A DNA stretch of 41,616 bases, from positions 1 to 41,616 of the forward strand of contig JAEWPB010000015.1 of assembly GCA_023399465.1 (NCBI GenBank). The letters are read 5' to 3'. A model generated the notes under the pieces. That model was not told the origin of the DNA, ran no database searches, and saw only the letters and a list, made by a program, of their open reading frames with translations. Source of the DNA: Pseudomonadota bacterium (GTDB lineage Bacteria; Pseudomonadota; Alphaproteobacteria; Rhizobiales; Rhizobiaceae). How positions within the stretch are numbered: position 1 is the first letter of the stretch; the number at the start of each line of letters is the position of its first letter. Of this stretch, positions 1 through 7,968 are shown piece after piece. The translations under genes and the position numbers were made by a program.

Positions 1-584
1 GGCTTGTAGTCGGTGACGAGGTCGAAGGCGATGCCGCCTTCCGATTTGTCTGGTCGGGCAGGGCGGTGTGGCGTCCAGATCTTGCCGTCCTTGAACAGCG
101 GGTTGCCGCTCTCGATCAGCGCCGACAGCGCCTCGACCGTGGCGGTGACGGCGCCGCTTGCGCCGCTGCCGGCCGGGCTGCCGGTGTCGCCCGCGGCCTG
201 GCCGCCGCGTTTTGCCTTCGACGGCTGGCCGATGCCGAGGCGCTCCGCCTCCTCGAGCGAGATGTCGAGGCCGGCGACCGGATTGAGGCCGGCGGCGGCG
301 CGGGTCTTCGGGTCGGAGGAGGCGCCGATCGACACACCGCGGGAGGTCTTCGACGCGGTCACCTTTTCCGCGTGCTTGCGCGCCTCGTTCTCGACCTTCT
401 TGCGGTGCCGGCCGGCCTTGGAGGCGATTTCGCGCTGCGTCTCGACCGTCGAGGCCTCGGCCTCGGCCTCGAGCTGCTTGACCCAGTCGGCGACGGAGCC
501 CGACAGCGGAGCGCCCTCGAAAGCCGTCTGCGGGGCTTCCTCGAAACCGTCGGGGAGGGTGGATTTTTTCGGAGATCTGGCCAT
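1..584 (-). CDS. uvrB: UvrABC excinuclease subunit B, N-terminal part (gene runs off the window)
   Basis: UvrB is the DNA-loading, helicase-like subunit of nucleotide excision repair; it receives the lesion from UvrA and recruits UvrC in the cytoplasm. Only the first 194 codons are present. Translation from the ATG at 584 gives a charged, low-complexity N-terminal extension of about 185 residues (start MARSPKKSTLPDGFEEAPQ) followed by a segment ending LVTDYKP. That ending matches the conserved FKPSGDQP start of the canonical UvrB body, just ahead of the Walker A region, which lies outside the window. E. coli UvrB begins almost directly at this motif, so the extension is extra; I recall similar extensions in rhizobial UvrB. 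A LexA-like site sits about 45 bases upstream. The catalytic part is not visible, so the call rests on the extension and the short conserved motif. Confidence 0.8.
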   Translation of the reverse strand, partial: MARSPKKSTLPDGFEEAPQTAFEGAPLSGSVADWVKQLEAEAEASTVETQREIASKAGRHRKKVENEARKHAEKVTASKTSRGVSIGASSDPKTRAAAGLNPVAGLDISLEEAERLGIGQPSKAKRGGQAAGDTGSPAGSGASGAVTATVEALSALIESGNPLFKDGKIWTPHRPARPDKSEGGIAFDLVTDYK

Positions 585-629
585 GGGCGGAATATGGCCG
601 CAGATATCAGGAAATGGAAGAGGCGAAGA

Positions 630-644
630 GTACAAAAAGGAAAC
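630..644 (-). promoter_or_regulatory. Candidate degenerate LexA (SOS) box upstream of uvrB
   Basis: On the minus strand the site reads GTTT-N7-GTAC, 46 bases upstream of the uvrB ATG. The alphaproteobacterial LexA consensus is GTTC-N7-GTTC, so spacing is right but two of eight conserved bases differ. SOS control of uvrB makes the position plausible. This is inference from a weak match. Confidence 0.3.
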
Positions 645-724
645 ATTGACCGGCCGCGAAACGCCGCGGATTCTGGCAAAAAAAGCGGCCGCGGGCCGAA
701 GTTTTTCGCCGCCGGGCGTTCCCT

Positions 725-744
725 ATATGTCCAAAAGGACATAT
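725..744. promoter_or_regulatory. Perfect 20-bp palindrome, candidate operator
   Basis: The sequence ATATGTCC-AAAA-GGACATAT is a perfect inverted repeat of two 8-base arms around AAAA, in an otherwise GC-rich divergent intergenic region. Its size and symmetry fit an operator for a dimeric regulator. There is no T-run and the stem is short, so a terminator is less likely. I do not recognise the regulator. Confidence 0.5.
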
Positions 745-966
745 TCTTCAGCGAATTGGCATTTGCTAGAACTGTACTTCGACGGGAATGCCCGCATCAT
801 TTCGGTGGTCACCCGGCAACGCCTACGCGAATTCATATCCAAGAGCCGATTTTCCCACCTTGTTCGAATGGGGCGATGTACGCCGGTCCGGTGCAGCATC
901 GCGCGCTTTGCGGGGGCGATCCCCGGCCAGTCGCTGGCCGGAACCCGCGACGGAGAGAGCAGGCCG

Positions 967-1941
967 ATGGCGGCGAGACAGGAAGCAGCGATGCCCGCGG
1001 CGGGTGCGACGCGCATGGAGGCGATCCGCAAGGCGGTCAAGGCCTTCAACCGGCAGCGCCCCGAGGTCGAGCGTGCGATGTACATGGGCATCGCACGCAC
1101 GCTGCTGCCTTTCGCGCTGCTGGTGGCGGCGATCGCCATCCTCGCGCTCGTGGAGGGCGCGCCGGGGATCTCGCTGATCGTCATCGCCCTGGCTGTGCTG
1201 ATCGGCTTCGGCCTGCGGCGGCTGATCCTGCGGCCGGTAACCACGCTGAAGGAGAAGAACCGCGAACAGCTGCTGCCGGTCATCTACGCTTTCATCGATG
1301 CGTTCCGCTACCTCCATGACGAGACGCCCGACGTCATGCCGTGGCTCAAGAAGATCGACATCATTCCCTTCGATACCAGCCTGCACGCCGGCACGATCAC
1401 CGGACGGCACGACGGCGCGGCCTTCACGCTGACGGAGACGGAACTGCTGGCGCAAGGGGAGCGCCACGACCGGGTGCTGTTCGACGGCACGCTGCTGCAC
1501 TTCCGCCGCGATGGGCTGTTTCCCGGTACCTTCGTCGCCGAGGCGCCGGGCAGCGCCGAGGACGCCGAGGGGGAAGACGATGGCGGGGAAGACGAGGACG
1601 AGCCGCTCTATGCGGAGAAGGGACTGCACGACATCGGCGGCCCGGAAGGACAACCGGACGAACCCTACCGCTACCGCTCGACCAATACCGTTGCCGCCGA
1701 AGCGCTGGTCCGCGGGCCGCTCGGCGCCGTGTTGCGGCGGCTCAGTGCGGAGTGGCGCGGCCCGGGTTTTGGCCTCGTGCTGTCGAACCACGATTGCTAC
1801 CTGCTGCTGCCGGGGCGGACCAGGGTGTTCGAACTGCCGGCGATCGGCGAGGATATCGATGTCGAGCTCGACGTGGCGCCGATGATCCAGGAGATGAGCC
1901 GTTTCATGGACCTGATCGGGGACATTCGCCGGATTGGGTAG
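967..1941 (+). CDS. DUF3137-like membrane protein
   Basis: A predicted inner-membrane protein of 324 residues, function unknown. The ATG at 967 is chosen because GGAGAGAGCAGG lies just upstream; the frame stays open further upstream but without a ribosome site. Residues 1-43 are charged. Two adjacent membrane segments follow at about 44-62 and 65-86, then a soluble region in which residues 155-190 (ending FRRDGLFPGTFVAE) resemble the DUF3137 family core. Residues 193-214 form a strongly acidic linker before a C-terminal domain with PGRTRVFELP. Both termini are probably cytoplasmic. The gene is monocistronic and divergent from uvrB. The family assignment rests on topology plus a short motif; the existence of the gene is secure. 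Confidence 0.8.
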   Translation: MAARQEAAMPAAGATRMEAIRKAVKAFNRQRPEVERAMYMGIARTLLPFALLVAAIAILALVEGAPGISLIVIALAVLIGFGLRRLILRPVTTLKEKNREQLLPVIYAFIDAFRYLHDETPDVMPWLKKIDIIPFDTSLHAGTITGRHDGAAFTLTETELLAQGERHDRVLFDGTLLHFRRDGLFPGTFVAEAPGSAEDAEGEDDGGEDEDEPLYAEKGLHDIGGPEGQPDEPYRYRSTNTVAAEALVRGPLGAVLRRLSAEWRGPGFGLVLSNHDCYLLLPGRTRVFELPAIGEDIDVELDVAPMIQEMSRFMDLIGDIRRIG

Positions 1942-2419
1942 GTGAGGCGGGGAAGGCCGGGGGGGCGCGGGGTTGGCTGATTTGGGACCGTGTGCGGACC
2001 GTCTGATGACAAAGTGCCGAACGGCGAAAGCGGACATCCAAACATCTGGCGATGCTGTCCGAACTCGGCCCCATTGCGGAAATGATTTCCGCTTTGCGCC
2101 CTCATGCACGAACCCGCTTCGCGGGAGGGAGTGCGCGGTGAGGTTGGTGTGATTATCTGAGGTTCTAGGTAGGCTGTTGGTGTTGCCTGACCATGACGTT
2201 CCCTTCAACGAGAGCAACGTTCAATGGCCAGTTTTCAACACGATGCCCCGACCACCCCGCTTCGCCAGCGCATGCAGGAAGACATGCTGATGCTTCTCCG
2301 CTGGCCTTCACGGGTGGATTTGTGCTAGGGCGGGCTTTCCTGTTTTCAGTACCGACCCGAAAGAACCAGCACGGCAGCAACCGTGACAGGCTTTCATTCT
2401 TGCGACCAAGGTGGCGAAG
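1942..2419. other. Intergenic region with small hairpins and a recombinase remnant
   Basis: Besides the recombinase stub at 2224-2328, this stretch contains a perfect 7-bp hairpin at 2076-2092 (arms GCGGAAA and TTTCCGC) followed by TTT, and a CCCGC/GCGGG hairpin at 2113-2125. Either could end transcription of the upstream gene, though both are over 130 bases beyond its stop. Codon character is lost across the region. Confidence 0.45.
2224..2328 (+). pseudogene. N-terminal stub of a tyrosine recombinase (integrase-like), truncated
   Basis: A 34-codon frame starts MASFQHDAPTTPLRQRMQED and continues MLM before running into unrelated residues and a TAG. The stretch TPLRQRMxEDM is the opening of the SAM-like N-terminal domain of a widespread group of site-specific recombinases that often travel with transposons; it normally continues into a helical segment and a 280-400 residue protein. 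Here the homology stops after about 22 codons and the catalytic Arg/His/Tyr residues are absent. This looks like a scar of an old mobile element just upstream of the GNAT-Rnk gene. The motif is short and recognised from memory, so confidence is moderate. Confidence 0.5.
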
Positions 2420-3331
2420 ATGAACAAGCCTTTTATTTCCCTGCGGCCGGAAATTACCCGCTCGCACGCTTTTACCCTGATGGACTGGCTGGAGGACGAA
2501 CGCGTCACGCGCTACCTGAGCGATTCAAGCAGCGTGTCCCGGTTCATCGCCCAGGCTGTCGATCGCGCCCAGATGCCGATCCTGACGCATCTCTTCAATC
2601 AGGGCGGCCGTTTCTTCATGGCTTACGACCGGAACGATCGCCCGGTCGGCTTCGTCCGTCTCGTCAAGTCAGGCGCTGACTGCGAAATCGTCCTGGTCGT
2701 CGGAGACCGTGACAATTGGGGGCAGGGCCTTGGCGGGAGCACCATCCGGGAAGGCCTGAAGCTCGCCTTTCTCGATATGCGCGCCGAAAACGTGATCGCC
2801 AGGATTCACCCGGACAACCTGCGCTCGCTGAAGGGTTTTGAGCGCTGCGGCTTTCTTCTCCAACGCGAAACGCCAACGCTCAATTCCCTGTCCATGACCG
2901 CTGGCCGCTATCTCCAGTTGCTGCGCGAAGGCTCCATGGCGGATTCGCCCGAGATCTATGTCACGGAGATCGACAAGGCGCGGCTCCAGAGCCTGCTTGC
3001 GGTCGAGGAAGAGCTGCCGATGGCCGACCTTGAACACGAGATAGAGAGAGCCGTTGTCGTTGAGCCTCAGAGCGTTGCGGGCGATGTCGTTACGATGAAT
3101 TCGAGGGTCGTGCTGCACCTCGACGACGAAAAGCACGAAGTCGCTCTCGTCTATCCGCAAGACGCCGACGAGCGCGATCGCAGACTATCGGTCCTGTCCG
3201 AGATCGGCACCGCGATCCTGGGCTATCAGGAAGGCGATGCCATCGACTGGATGGTGACGGATCATACCCGCCGCATCCGGATCGGGAAGGTGGTCTACCA
3301 GCCGGAATCGTCTGGTGATCTTCATCTCTAG
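2420..3331 (+). CDS. GNAT N-acetyltransferase fused to an Rnk-type nucleoside diphosphate kinase regulator domain
   Basis: A 303-residue two-domain protein, probably cytoplasmic. Residues 5-170 form a GNAT fold: the acetyl-CoA loop is visible as DNWGQGLGGS (98-107), followed by the helix and a typical strand ARIHPDNLRSLKGFERCGF (127-145). Residues 177-296 resemble Rnk, the RNA-polymerase-binding relative of GreA/GreB: a start IYVTEIDKARLQSLL, then the FKBP-like C-terminal core with SEIGTAILGYQEGDAIDW (260-277). GNAT enzymes acetylate amines or protein N-termini; Rnk binds RNA polymerase in the secondary channel. The combination suggests acetylation tied to transcription, but the substrate is unknown. 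ATG 2420 is preferred over the in-frame GTG at 2411 because AAGGTG lies at the right distance. The neighbour upstream is a recombinase scar, suggesting accessory DNA. Confidence 0.85.
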   Translation: MNKPFISLRPEITRSHAFTLMDWLEDERVTRYLSDSSSVSRFIAQAVDRAQMPILTHLFNQGGRFFMAYDRNDRPVGFVRLVKSGADCEIVLVVGDRDNWGQGLGGSTIREGLKLAFLDMRAENVIARIHPDNLRSLKGFERCGFLLQRETPTLNSLSMTAGRYLQLLREGSMADSPEIYVTEIDKARLQSLLAVEEELPMADLEHEIERAVVVEPQSVAGDVVTMNSRVVLHLDDEKHEVALVYPQDADERDRRLSVLSEIGTAILGYQEGDAIDWMVTDHTRRIRIGKVVYQPESSGDLHL

Positions 3332-3619
3332 TCGTGTCGCTGGGATGCCCGCCTGTCGGGTTCGTCTGCGGCAGGACGACACATGGCCGGGGTTTGACAT
3401 TGCGCGCCTGATGGCCGACAAGTTGGGCATGTCAGAGTTTCTGCTTATCCAATCAGCAAACTACAAGGCTAGCCGCAAGACCGGCTAATTGCCTGGCACC
3501 TCTACCTGCAAAAATGTAAGAGCGGTGCCAGGTCTTGAACCATCTCCCCATCATCAGTGCGAACCCGTGCCCTCTTTCGAGAGGATGCCCGCGGGCGCGC
3601 GACATATTGGATATTCAGC

Positions 3620-3826
3620 ATGACCTTCAGATGCAGTTGCACCTTCCCCATCAGCGGCCCAAACAAGCTACTCCGGTTCAGGCAATGGGCGGCGGCGAAC
3701 GCGACGGACATACCCTTCATCCTGCCTCCCCAGGTGCCGGTCAAAAGCGAGAGGTTGACGATCCGCGTGAAATCGATCGAGGCACGTGATGCGCTCCTGT
3801 CCAGACTGGACGGCGCGAAACTCTAA
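3620..3826 (+). CDS. Small hypothetical protein (68 residues)
   Basis: This frame encodes MTFRCSCTFPISGPNK followed by a region ending ERLTIRVKSIEARDALLSRL. The alternating hydrophobic pattern of the second half looks like a strand-helix unit, with a basic, protein-like composition, and no convincing competing frame is seen. A GTG at 3557 in the same frame would add 21 residues. No strong ribosome site is seen ahead of either start. I do not recognise a family. It may be real, a decayed gene or a chance frame; it lies in a patch with poor coding signal on both sides. Confidence 0.35.
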   Translation: MTFRCSCTFPISGPNKLLRFRQWAAANATDIPFILPPQVPVKSERLTIRVKSIEARDALLSRLDGAKL

Positions 3827-4706
3827 GGGCGTCAATGGCATCGGACCGCGCCGAAGTCGGTAAGTTTCGAGCCGATGGCTTGAGCGAAGGCATCGGCGGT
3901 TCGTTTGCCCCAGATCAGGGCGGCGGTCGGAAAGACCGCCGTCCGCTGTGTCGGCACCGGGTTCTGCCGCTGACGGCTTATCAAGGCGTGATGGCCACGC
4001 CATTCGGTCCGGACGAACGATGCCACCTTCGTTTTCGAGGCAGGTTCAACAGTCGTGGATGGTGCCCCACTCCAGATTGGACAAGCTCGAGGGACCTCTT
4101 GAGAGCGATGCGGCTCTCCTCGCCTGCAGGGGCGTTTGGGTGGCGGCGTGCGCGCGCCAGGGGCATCGGACGGCCGCGAGCGGAATGCTGCGATGGCAGA
4201 TGTGGCAGAGTCTTGATCTGGGCATGATATCTCCGGCGCCGGATCGAAACCCGGCTTGAAACAGACGAAACGAACTGTTGATGGCCCGGAGGATCAGGCT
4301 GCTATGAAGAGCCCCGCACCCCCCGGGCGGAGGCATCTGCTTTCAGCATTTTTTAATATCGCACCCTAGACATATCATTAACCTAGGCATTGCGGCCGAC
4401 AGCGCAAGGGCGGCGACGTGCGACCCTTTGTACCGCATCCCCGGGACCGGCGCTGGTGACAGCGTCGCCGCCTAGAAGCGAGCCGTCGAGCGTCTGCGAG
4501 AAGGACTTGTGGGCAAGTCCGATGTCCGCTTCCTGCGCATTGCCGTCAGGCGGGTTTCGGCCCCAAATCGGACAGTGCACAGCCACAAGCCAATGACCGC
4601 TTAGAAGGCGCGAAGCAGTCCTGCGGTTCCCCAGCCGCACGAAACCCCTTGTGCAGACGCACGCCGGCGCTACTGATCTGCGTGGAGATTCACCAAGGAT
4701 TCGCGC
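3827..4706. other. 880-base stretch without a recognisable gene
   Basis: Several short frames are open on both strands, but none shows consistent codon bias, a ribosome site or a recognisable motif. A minus-strand reading near 4227-4050 contains CHICHRSIP, which resembles half of a zinc ribbon, but the rest is not protein-like. The segment is less GC-biased and contains the AT-rich bases 4345-4385. It most resembles decayed accessory DNA between the GNAT-Rnk locus and the DUF486 gene. Confidence 0.5.
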
Positions 4707-5060
4707 ATGCCGTTTTCACTCAGTCCCGCGGCCATCTGGCCGATAGTCATGCTCCTGGCCTCGAACGTGTTCATGACCTTTGCCTGGTATGGCCATCTCA
4801 AGCACAAGTCGTCGGCGCTCACGCTTGCCATCGTGGCGAGCTGGGGCATCGCCTTCTTCGAATACTGCCTCGCCGTTCCCGCCAATCGCCTGGGGTCGGC
4901 CGTCTATTCCACCGCGCAGCTGAAGACGATGCAGGAGGTGATCACCCTCGTCGTCTTCGTCGGCTTCTCGGTGTTCTGGCTGAAGGAGAGCCTGACCTGG
5001 AACCACCTGATCGGCTTCGCGCTGATCGCGGCCGGGGCGTCGTTCGTTTTTCGCGCCTGA
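4707..5060 (+). CDS. DUF486 (DMT superfamily) small membrane protein
   Basis: A 117-residue protein with four evenly spaced membrane segments at about 8-27, 37-55, 75-92 and 97-116, the layout of the DUF486 family, related to small multidrug-resistance type DMT transporters. Recognisable family features include NVFMTFAWYGHLK near the first segment, SWGIAFFEYCLAVPANR in the second and the end HLIGFALIAAGASFVFRA. The length is as expected. Substrate and direction of transport are unknown. The ATG follows a weak ribosome site after gene-poor DNA; the gene appears monocistronic. Confidence 0.92.
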   Translation: MPFSLSPAAIWPIVMLLASNVFMTFAWYGHLKHKSSALTLAIVASWGIAFFEYCLAVPANRLGSAVYSTAQLKTMQEVITLVVFVGFSVFWLKESLTWNHLIGFALIAAGASFVFRA

Positions 5061-5167
5061 GCGGCGTTGCCGGAGCGCCTGCGTGAACAAATTGTAATGA
5101 GCGGTTGCGCAAAAATGTCGTAAATTCCGCTAAACGTGACATCGGTTTCATTACAGCAGGAAAAGCG

Positions 5168-6706
5168 ATGAGCTTGACCATTCCAACCATGGCGGCGATC
5201 CGTTTCGGCTATGGCATCCGGCCGGGCGAGACGCCGGTCGCCAGCGTCGGCGACCTGCTGGCGCAGGTCGATAAGGGCGCGCGCCAGACGCCCTCCTTTC
5301 CGCGCGAGGGCATCGAGCAGCGCCGGGCGACCTATACCCGCCTGACCGAGGAGCAGGCGGAGATCTTCAGGCTGCGCCGCAGCGGGCAGGTCGAGCCCGA
5401 GCGCCAGAAGGCGGTGCAGGCCGCGCGCCAGGCGGCCTACCAGGCGGACTCGATGGCGCGCATCGCCGACGCGGTGCTCTCGCCCTACGGCTTCTACCAG
5501 CGGCTTGCCGGTTTCTGGAGCAACCATTTCGCCGTCAGCGCCGGCAAGCTGCCGGCCATGCGGCTGATGGTCTCCCTCTACGAAGCGGAAGCGATCCGGC
5601 CCAATGTCGGCGGCTCCTTTTCCGATCTGCTGCACGCGGCGGCGCTGCATCCGGCGATGCTGATCTATCTCGACCAGGTGCGCTCGGTGGGGCCGAATTC
5701 GCCGGCCGGCCAGGAAAAGGGCAAGGGGCTCAACGAGAACCTCGCGCGCGAACTGATGGAGCTGCACACGCTCGGCGTCGATGGCGGCTATAGCCAGGCC
5801 GACGTTCGTTCGGCGGCGCTGCTTCTGACCGGGCTCGGCATCAAGAAGCCGGAGCAGGTCACGACGTTCCATCGCCGTCGCGCCGAGCCCGGACCGATCA
5901 CCGTGCGCGGCAAGGTGTATGGCGACCCGCGGCGCTCGATCGAGGAGTGCCGGGAACTGCTCGACGATCTGGCGGCCGATCCGCACACGGCCCGTCATGT
6001 CTGCACCAAGCTGGCGGCACATTTCATCGCGGATACGCCGCCGCAGGAGGTGGTCGCGGCGATGACCGATGCCTGGGCGGCCTCGGACGGCGAGCTCATG
6101 GCGGTCTACCGGGCGATGCTGGAGCACCCGCGCGCCTGGATCGACGAGGGAGCCAAGATCAAGACGCCGTTCGAATTCGTCGTCTCGGGCCTGCGCGCAC
6201 TGGATGTCGACGGCGACATGCTGGCCGCGATGGTGGCCTCGGTCGGTGCCGGCGAGCCGGCCGCCGGGGACGCTGCCGCAATGATGGCGGAGCCCGGGAT
6301 GGCATCGGCGATGTCATCGGCGATGTCGATGGGGGCCGACCAGCCGCAGCCGGATGCCGCGGAGGATCCGGCCGAGACGGTGGCGGCCAAGGCGCTGCGC
6401 CAGGCGCGGCCGCTGACGATCAATGCCGTTGCCCGGATGGGCCAGGCGACCTGGCAGCCCTCGAGCCCGAAGGGCTTTCCCGATGACGCTTCCTCCTGGC
6501 TGACGGCCGGGCAGCTGGCGGAGCGGATTTCCTGGGCGCGTCGGGCGGTCAGCCTGTTCGGCGAGGATGAGGACCCGCGGGCATTCCTGCGCGCGACACT
6601 CGCCGATGCCGCCCGCGACGACACCATCCAGGTGGTCTCGCAGGCGCCGAGCAAGCAGCATGGGCTGACGATGGTTCTGGCCTCTCCCGAGTTCAACAGG
6701 CGATAG
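5168..6706 (+). CDS. DUF1800 family protein
   Basis: A 512-residue member of DUF1800, a family of unknown biochemical role found in many proteobacteria and planctomycetes. Diagnostic segments are visible: FYQRLAGFWSNHFAVSAGKL near residue 108, and RELMELHTLGVDGGYSQADV near 195, the family's most conserved stretch. Residues 375-405 are an Ala/Met-rich low-complexity insert. The ATG at 5168 is preceded by AGGAAA; the frame is open further upstream but without a ribosome site. No signal peptide is apparent. The DUF1501 gene starts 9 bases after its stop, so the two are almost certainly one operon, a pairing common for these families. Confidence 0.93.
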   Translation: MSLTIPTMAAIRFGYGIRPGETPVASVGDLLAQVDKGARQTPSFPREGIEQRRATYTRLTEEQAEIFRLRRSGQVEPERQKAVQAARQAAYQADSMARIADAVLSPYGFYQRLAGFWSNHFAVSAGKLPAMRLMVSLYEAEAIRPNVGGSFSDLLHAAALHPAMLIYLDQVRSVGPNSPAGQEKGKGLNENLARELMELHTLGVDGGYSQADVRSAALLLTGLGIKKPEQVTTFHRRRAEPGPITVRGKVYGDPRRSIEECRELLDDLAADPHTARHVCTKLAAHFIADTPPQEVVAAMTDAWAASDGELMAVYRAMLEHPRAWIDEGAKIKTPFEFVVSGLRALDVDGDMLAAMVASVGAGEPAAGDAAAMMAEPGMASAMSSAMSMGADQPQPDAAEDPAETVAAKALRQARPLTINAVARMGQATWQPSSPKGFPDDASSWLTAGQLAERISWARRAVSLFGEDEDPRAFLRATLADAARDDTIQVVSQAPSKQHGLTMVLASPEFNRR

Positions 6707-6715
6707 GACGACACG

Positions 6716-7891
6716 ATGGAACACGCCTTCTCCCTGACCCGCCGCAATCTGCTGCTCGGTGGCTGTTGTCTGGCCGCCGCGCCGCTTTTGTCGCAGGTCA
6801 GTTTCGCCTCGATGCCCGGCGAGAACCGGTTCGTGACCATCATCCTGCGCGGCGCGATGGACGGCTTGTACCTGGTGCAGCCCTACGGCGATCCCGCCTT
6901 GCGGAGCCTGCGCCCGGATCTCGCCCTCAGCGGCGATGACGGGCTGATCGATCTCGACGGCTTCTTCGGCCTGCATCCCGTTGCCGCCGACCTCATGCCG
7001 CTGTGGAAGGCAGGGGAACTCGCCTTCGTGCATGCGGTGTCGACGCCCTACCGCGATGCCCGCAGCCATTTCGACGGACAGGACATGCTGGAAACCGGCG
7101 AGGCGACGCTGAACGGCCTGCATAGCGGCTGGCTCAACCGGTCGCTGTCGGTCATCCCGAGCCGGGCCGACCGGCAGGCGCTCGACGTCAACATGTCGTC
7201 GGATCTCATCCTGACCGGCCCCAATCCGGTCGGCGTCTGGTCGTCGCGCTCCGACCTTGTCATGGCCGAGGACGAAATGCAGGCGCTGCGGCGGCTCTAC
7301 CAGAACGATCCGGCCTTCGCGGCGGTGATGGAGGAAGCGGCGCGCACCGACAAGTCGGCGGAAGCGTTCTACGGCGACAGCAAGCGCGGCAGCAGTACCG
7401 TCGACGTCGCCCGTCTCGTCGGCGGCATGCTGCTGAAGGAATACCGGATCTCGAACTTCTCGATTACCGGCTGGGACACCCATGTGGCGCAGAAGCAGCA
7501 GTTCACCAAGGCGGCGACGGAACTGGTGCAGGCGATCACCACGCTGAAGGCGACGCTTGGCGAGGCGGCGTGGGCGAAGACCGTCGTGCTCGTGATGACC
7601 GAATTCGGTCGCACGGTGCGCCAGAACGGCAGCGGCGGCACCGATCACGGTACCGGCGGCTGCTGCATTCTCGCGGGCGGCGCGGTGTCCGGAGGCAAGG
7701 TCTATGGCGAGTGGCCGGGGCTCGGCGGGCGCAAGCTGCTCGACGACCGCGACCTGATGCCGACCGGCGACGTGCGCGAAGTGGCCGCCGCCATGCTGTT
7801 CAAGCAGTTCAACATCGCGCCGGCCGATCTCACCGGCACCGTGTTCCCGGGATTGAGCTTCGACAGGAACTCGGCGCTGCTGCGGGCCTGA
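6716..7891 (+). CDS. DUF1501 family protein with Tat signal
   Basis: A 391-residue protein of the DUF1501 family, related to the alkaline phosphatase/sulfatase fold. The N-terminus contains TRRNLLLGG, a twin-arginine motif, followed by a hydrophobic stretch ending near residue 32, so it is probably exported folded by Tat. Family motifs include FVTIILRGAMDGL (about 39-51), SHFDGQDMLETG and TEFGRTVRQNGSGGTDHGTGG (about 299-319). The last resembles the metal-binding region of the fold, but activity is unproven. It is the second gene of the DUF1800-DUF1501 operon. A role at the cell surface or in the periplasm is inferred from the signal only. Confidence 0.93.
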   Translation: MEHAFSLTRRNLLLGGCCLAAAPLLSQVSFASMPGENRFVTIILRGAMDGLYLVQPYGDPALRSLRPDLALSGDDGLIDLDGFFGLHPVAADLMPLWKAGELAFVHAVSTPYRDARSHFDGQDMLETGEATLNGLHSGWLNRSLSVIPSRADRQALDVNMSSDLILTGPNPVGVWSSRSDLVMAEDEMQALRRLYQNDPAFAAVMEEAARTDKSAEAFYGDSKRGSSTVDVARLVGGMLLKEYRISNFSITGWDTHVAQKQQFTKAATELVQAITTLKATLGEAAWAKTVVLVMTEFGRTVRQNGSGGTDHGTGGCCILAGGAVSGGKVYGEWPGLGGRKLLDDRDLMPTGDVREVAAAMLFKQFNIAPADLTGTVFPGLSFDRNSALLRA

Positions 7892-7968
7892 CAGCCGTCG
7901 CTGCGCAAGAGTGCGCAGGCTCTTGCGGCGGGAGCGGCCGGCCCGAAGGCACTCGGGACGGACTTTGC

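Larger units (their letters stand above)
585..966. other. Divergent intergenic region between uvrB and the DUF3137-like gene
   Basis: No gene is visible in these 382 bases. They hold the candidate LexA box (630-644), a perfect 20-bp palindrome (725-744) and a perfect 8-bp hairpin with a TCG loop at 923-941, 25 bases ahead of the downstream start. The hairpin could be a leader structure, but such stems also arise by chance at this GC content. Confidence 0.6.

Noticed and set aside
923..941. Perfect 8-bp hairpin with a TCG loop ahead of the DUF3137-like gene as a riboswitch or attenuator
   Set aside because: A lone short GC stem is common by chance here, and no T-run or alternative pairing is seen.
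3315..3488. A 57-residue frame starting with GTG (or ATG at 3345) right after the GNAT-Rnk gene
   Set aside because: It overlaps the end of the upstream gene, has no ribosome site and no recognisable motif; it may be a decayed fragment but I cannot support it as a gene.
4383..4640. Minus-strand frame of 85 residues in the gene-empty region
   Set aside because: No ribosome site, mixed composition and an equally plausible frame on the other strand; probably noise in degenerate DNA.
4904..6127. 407-residue minus-strand frame opposite DUF486 and DUF1800
   Set aside because: Antisense shadow of two recognised families, without a start signal.
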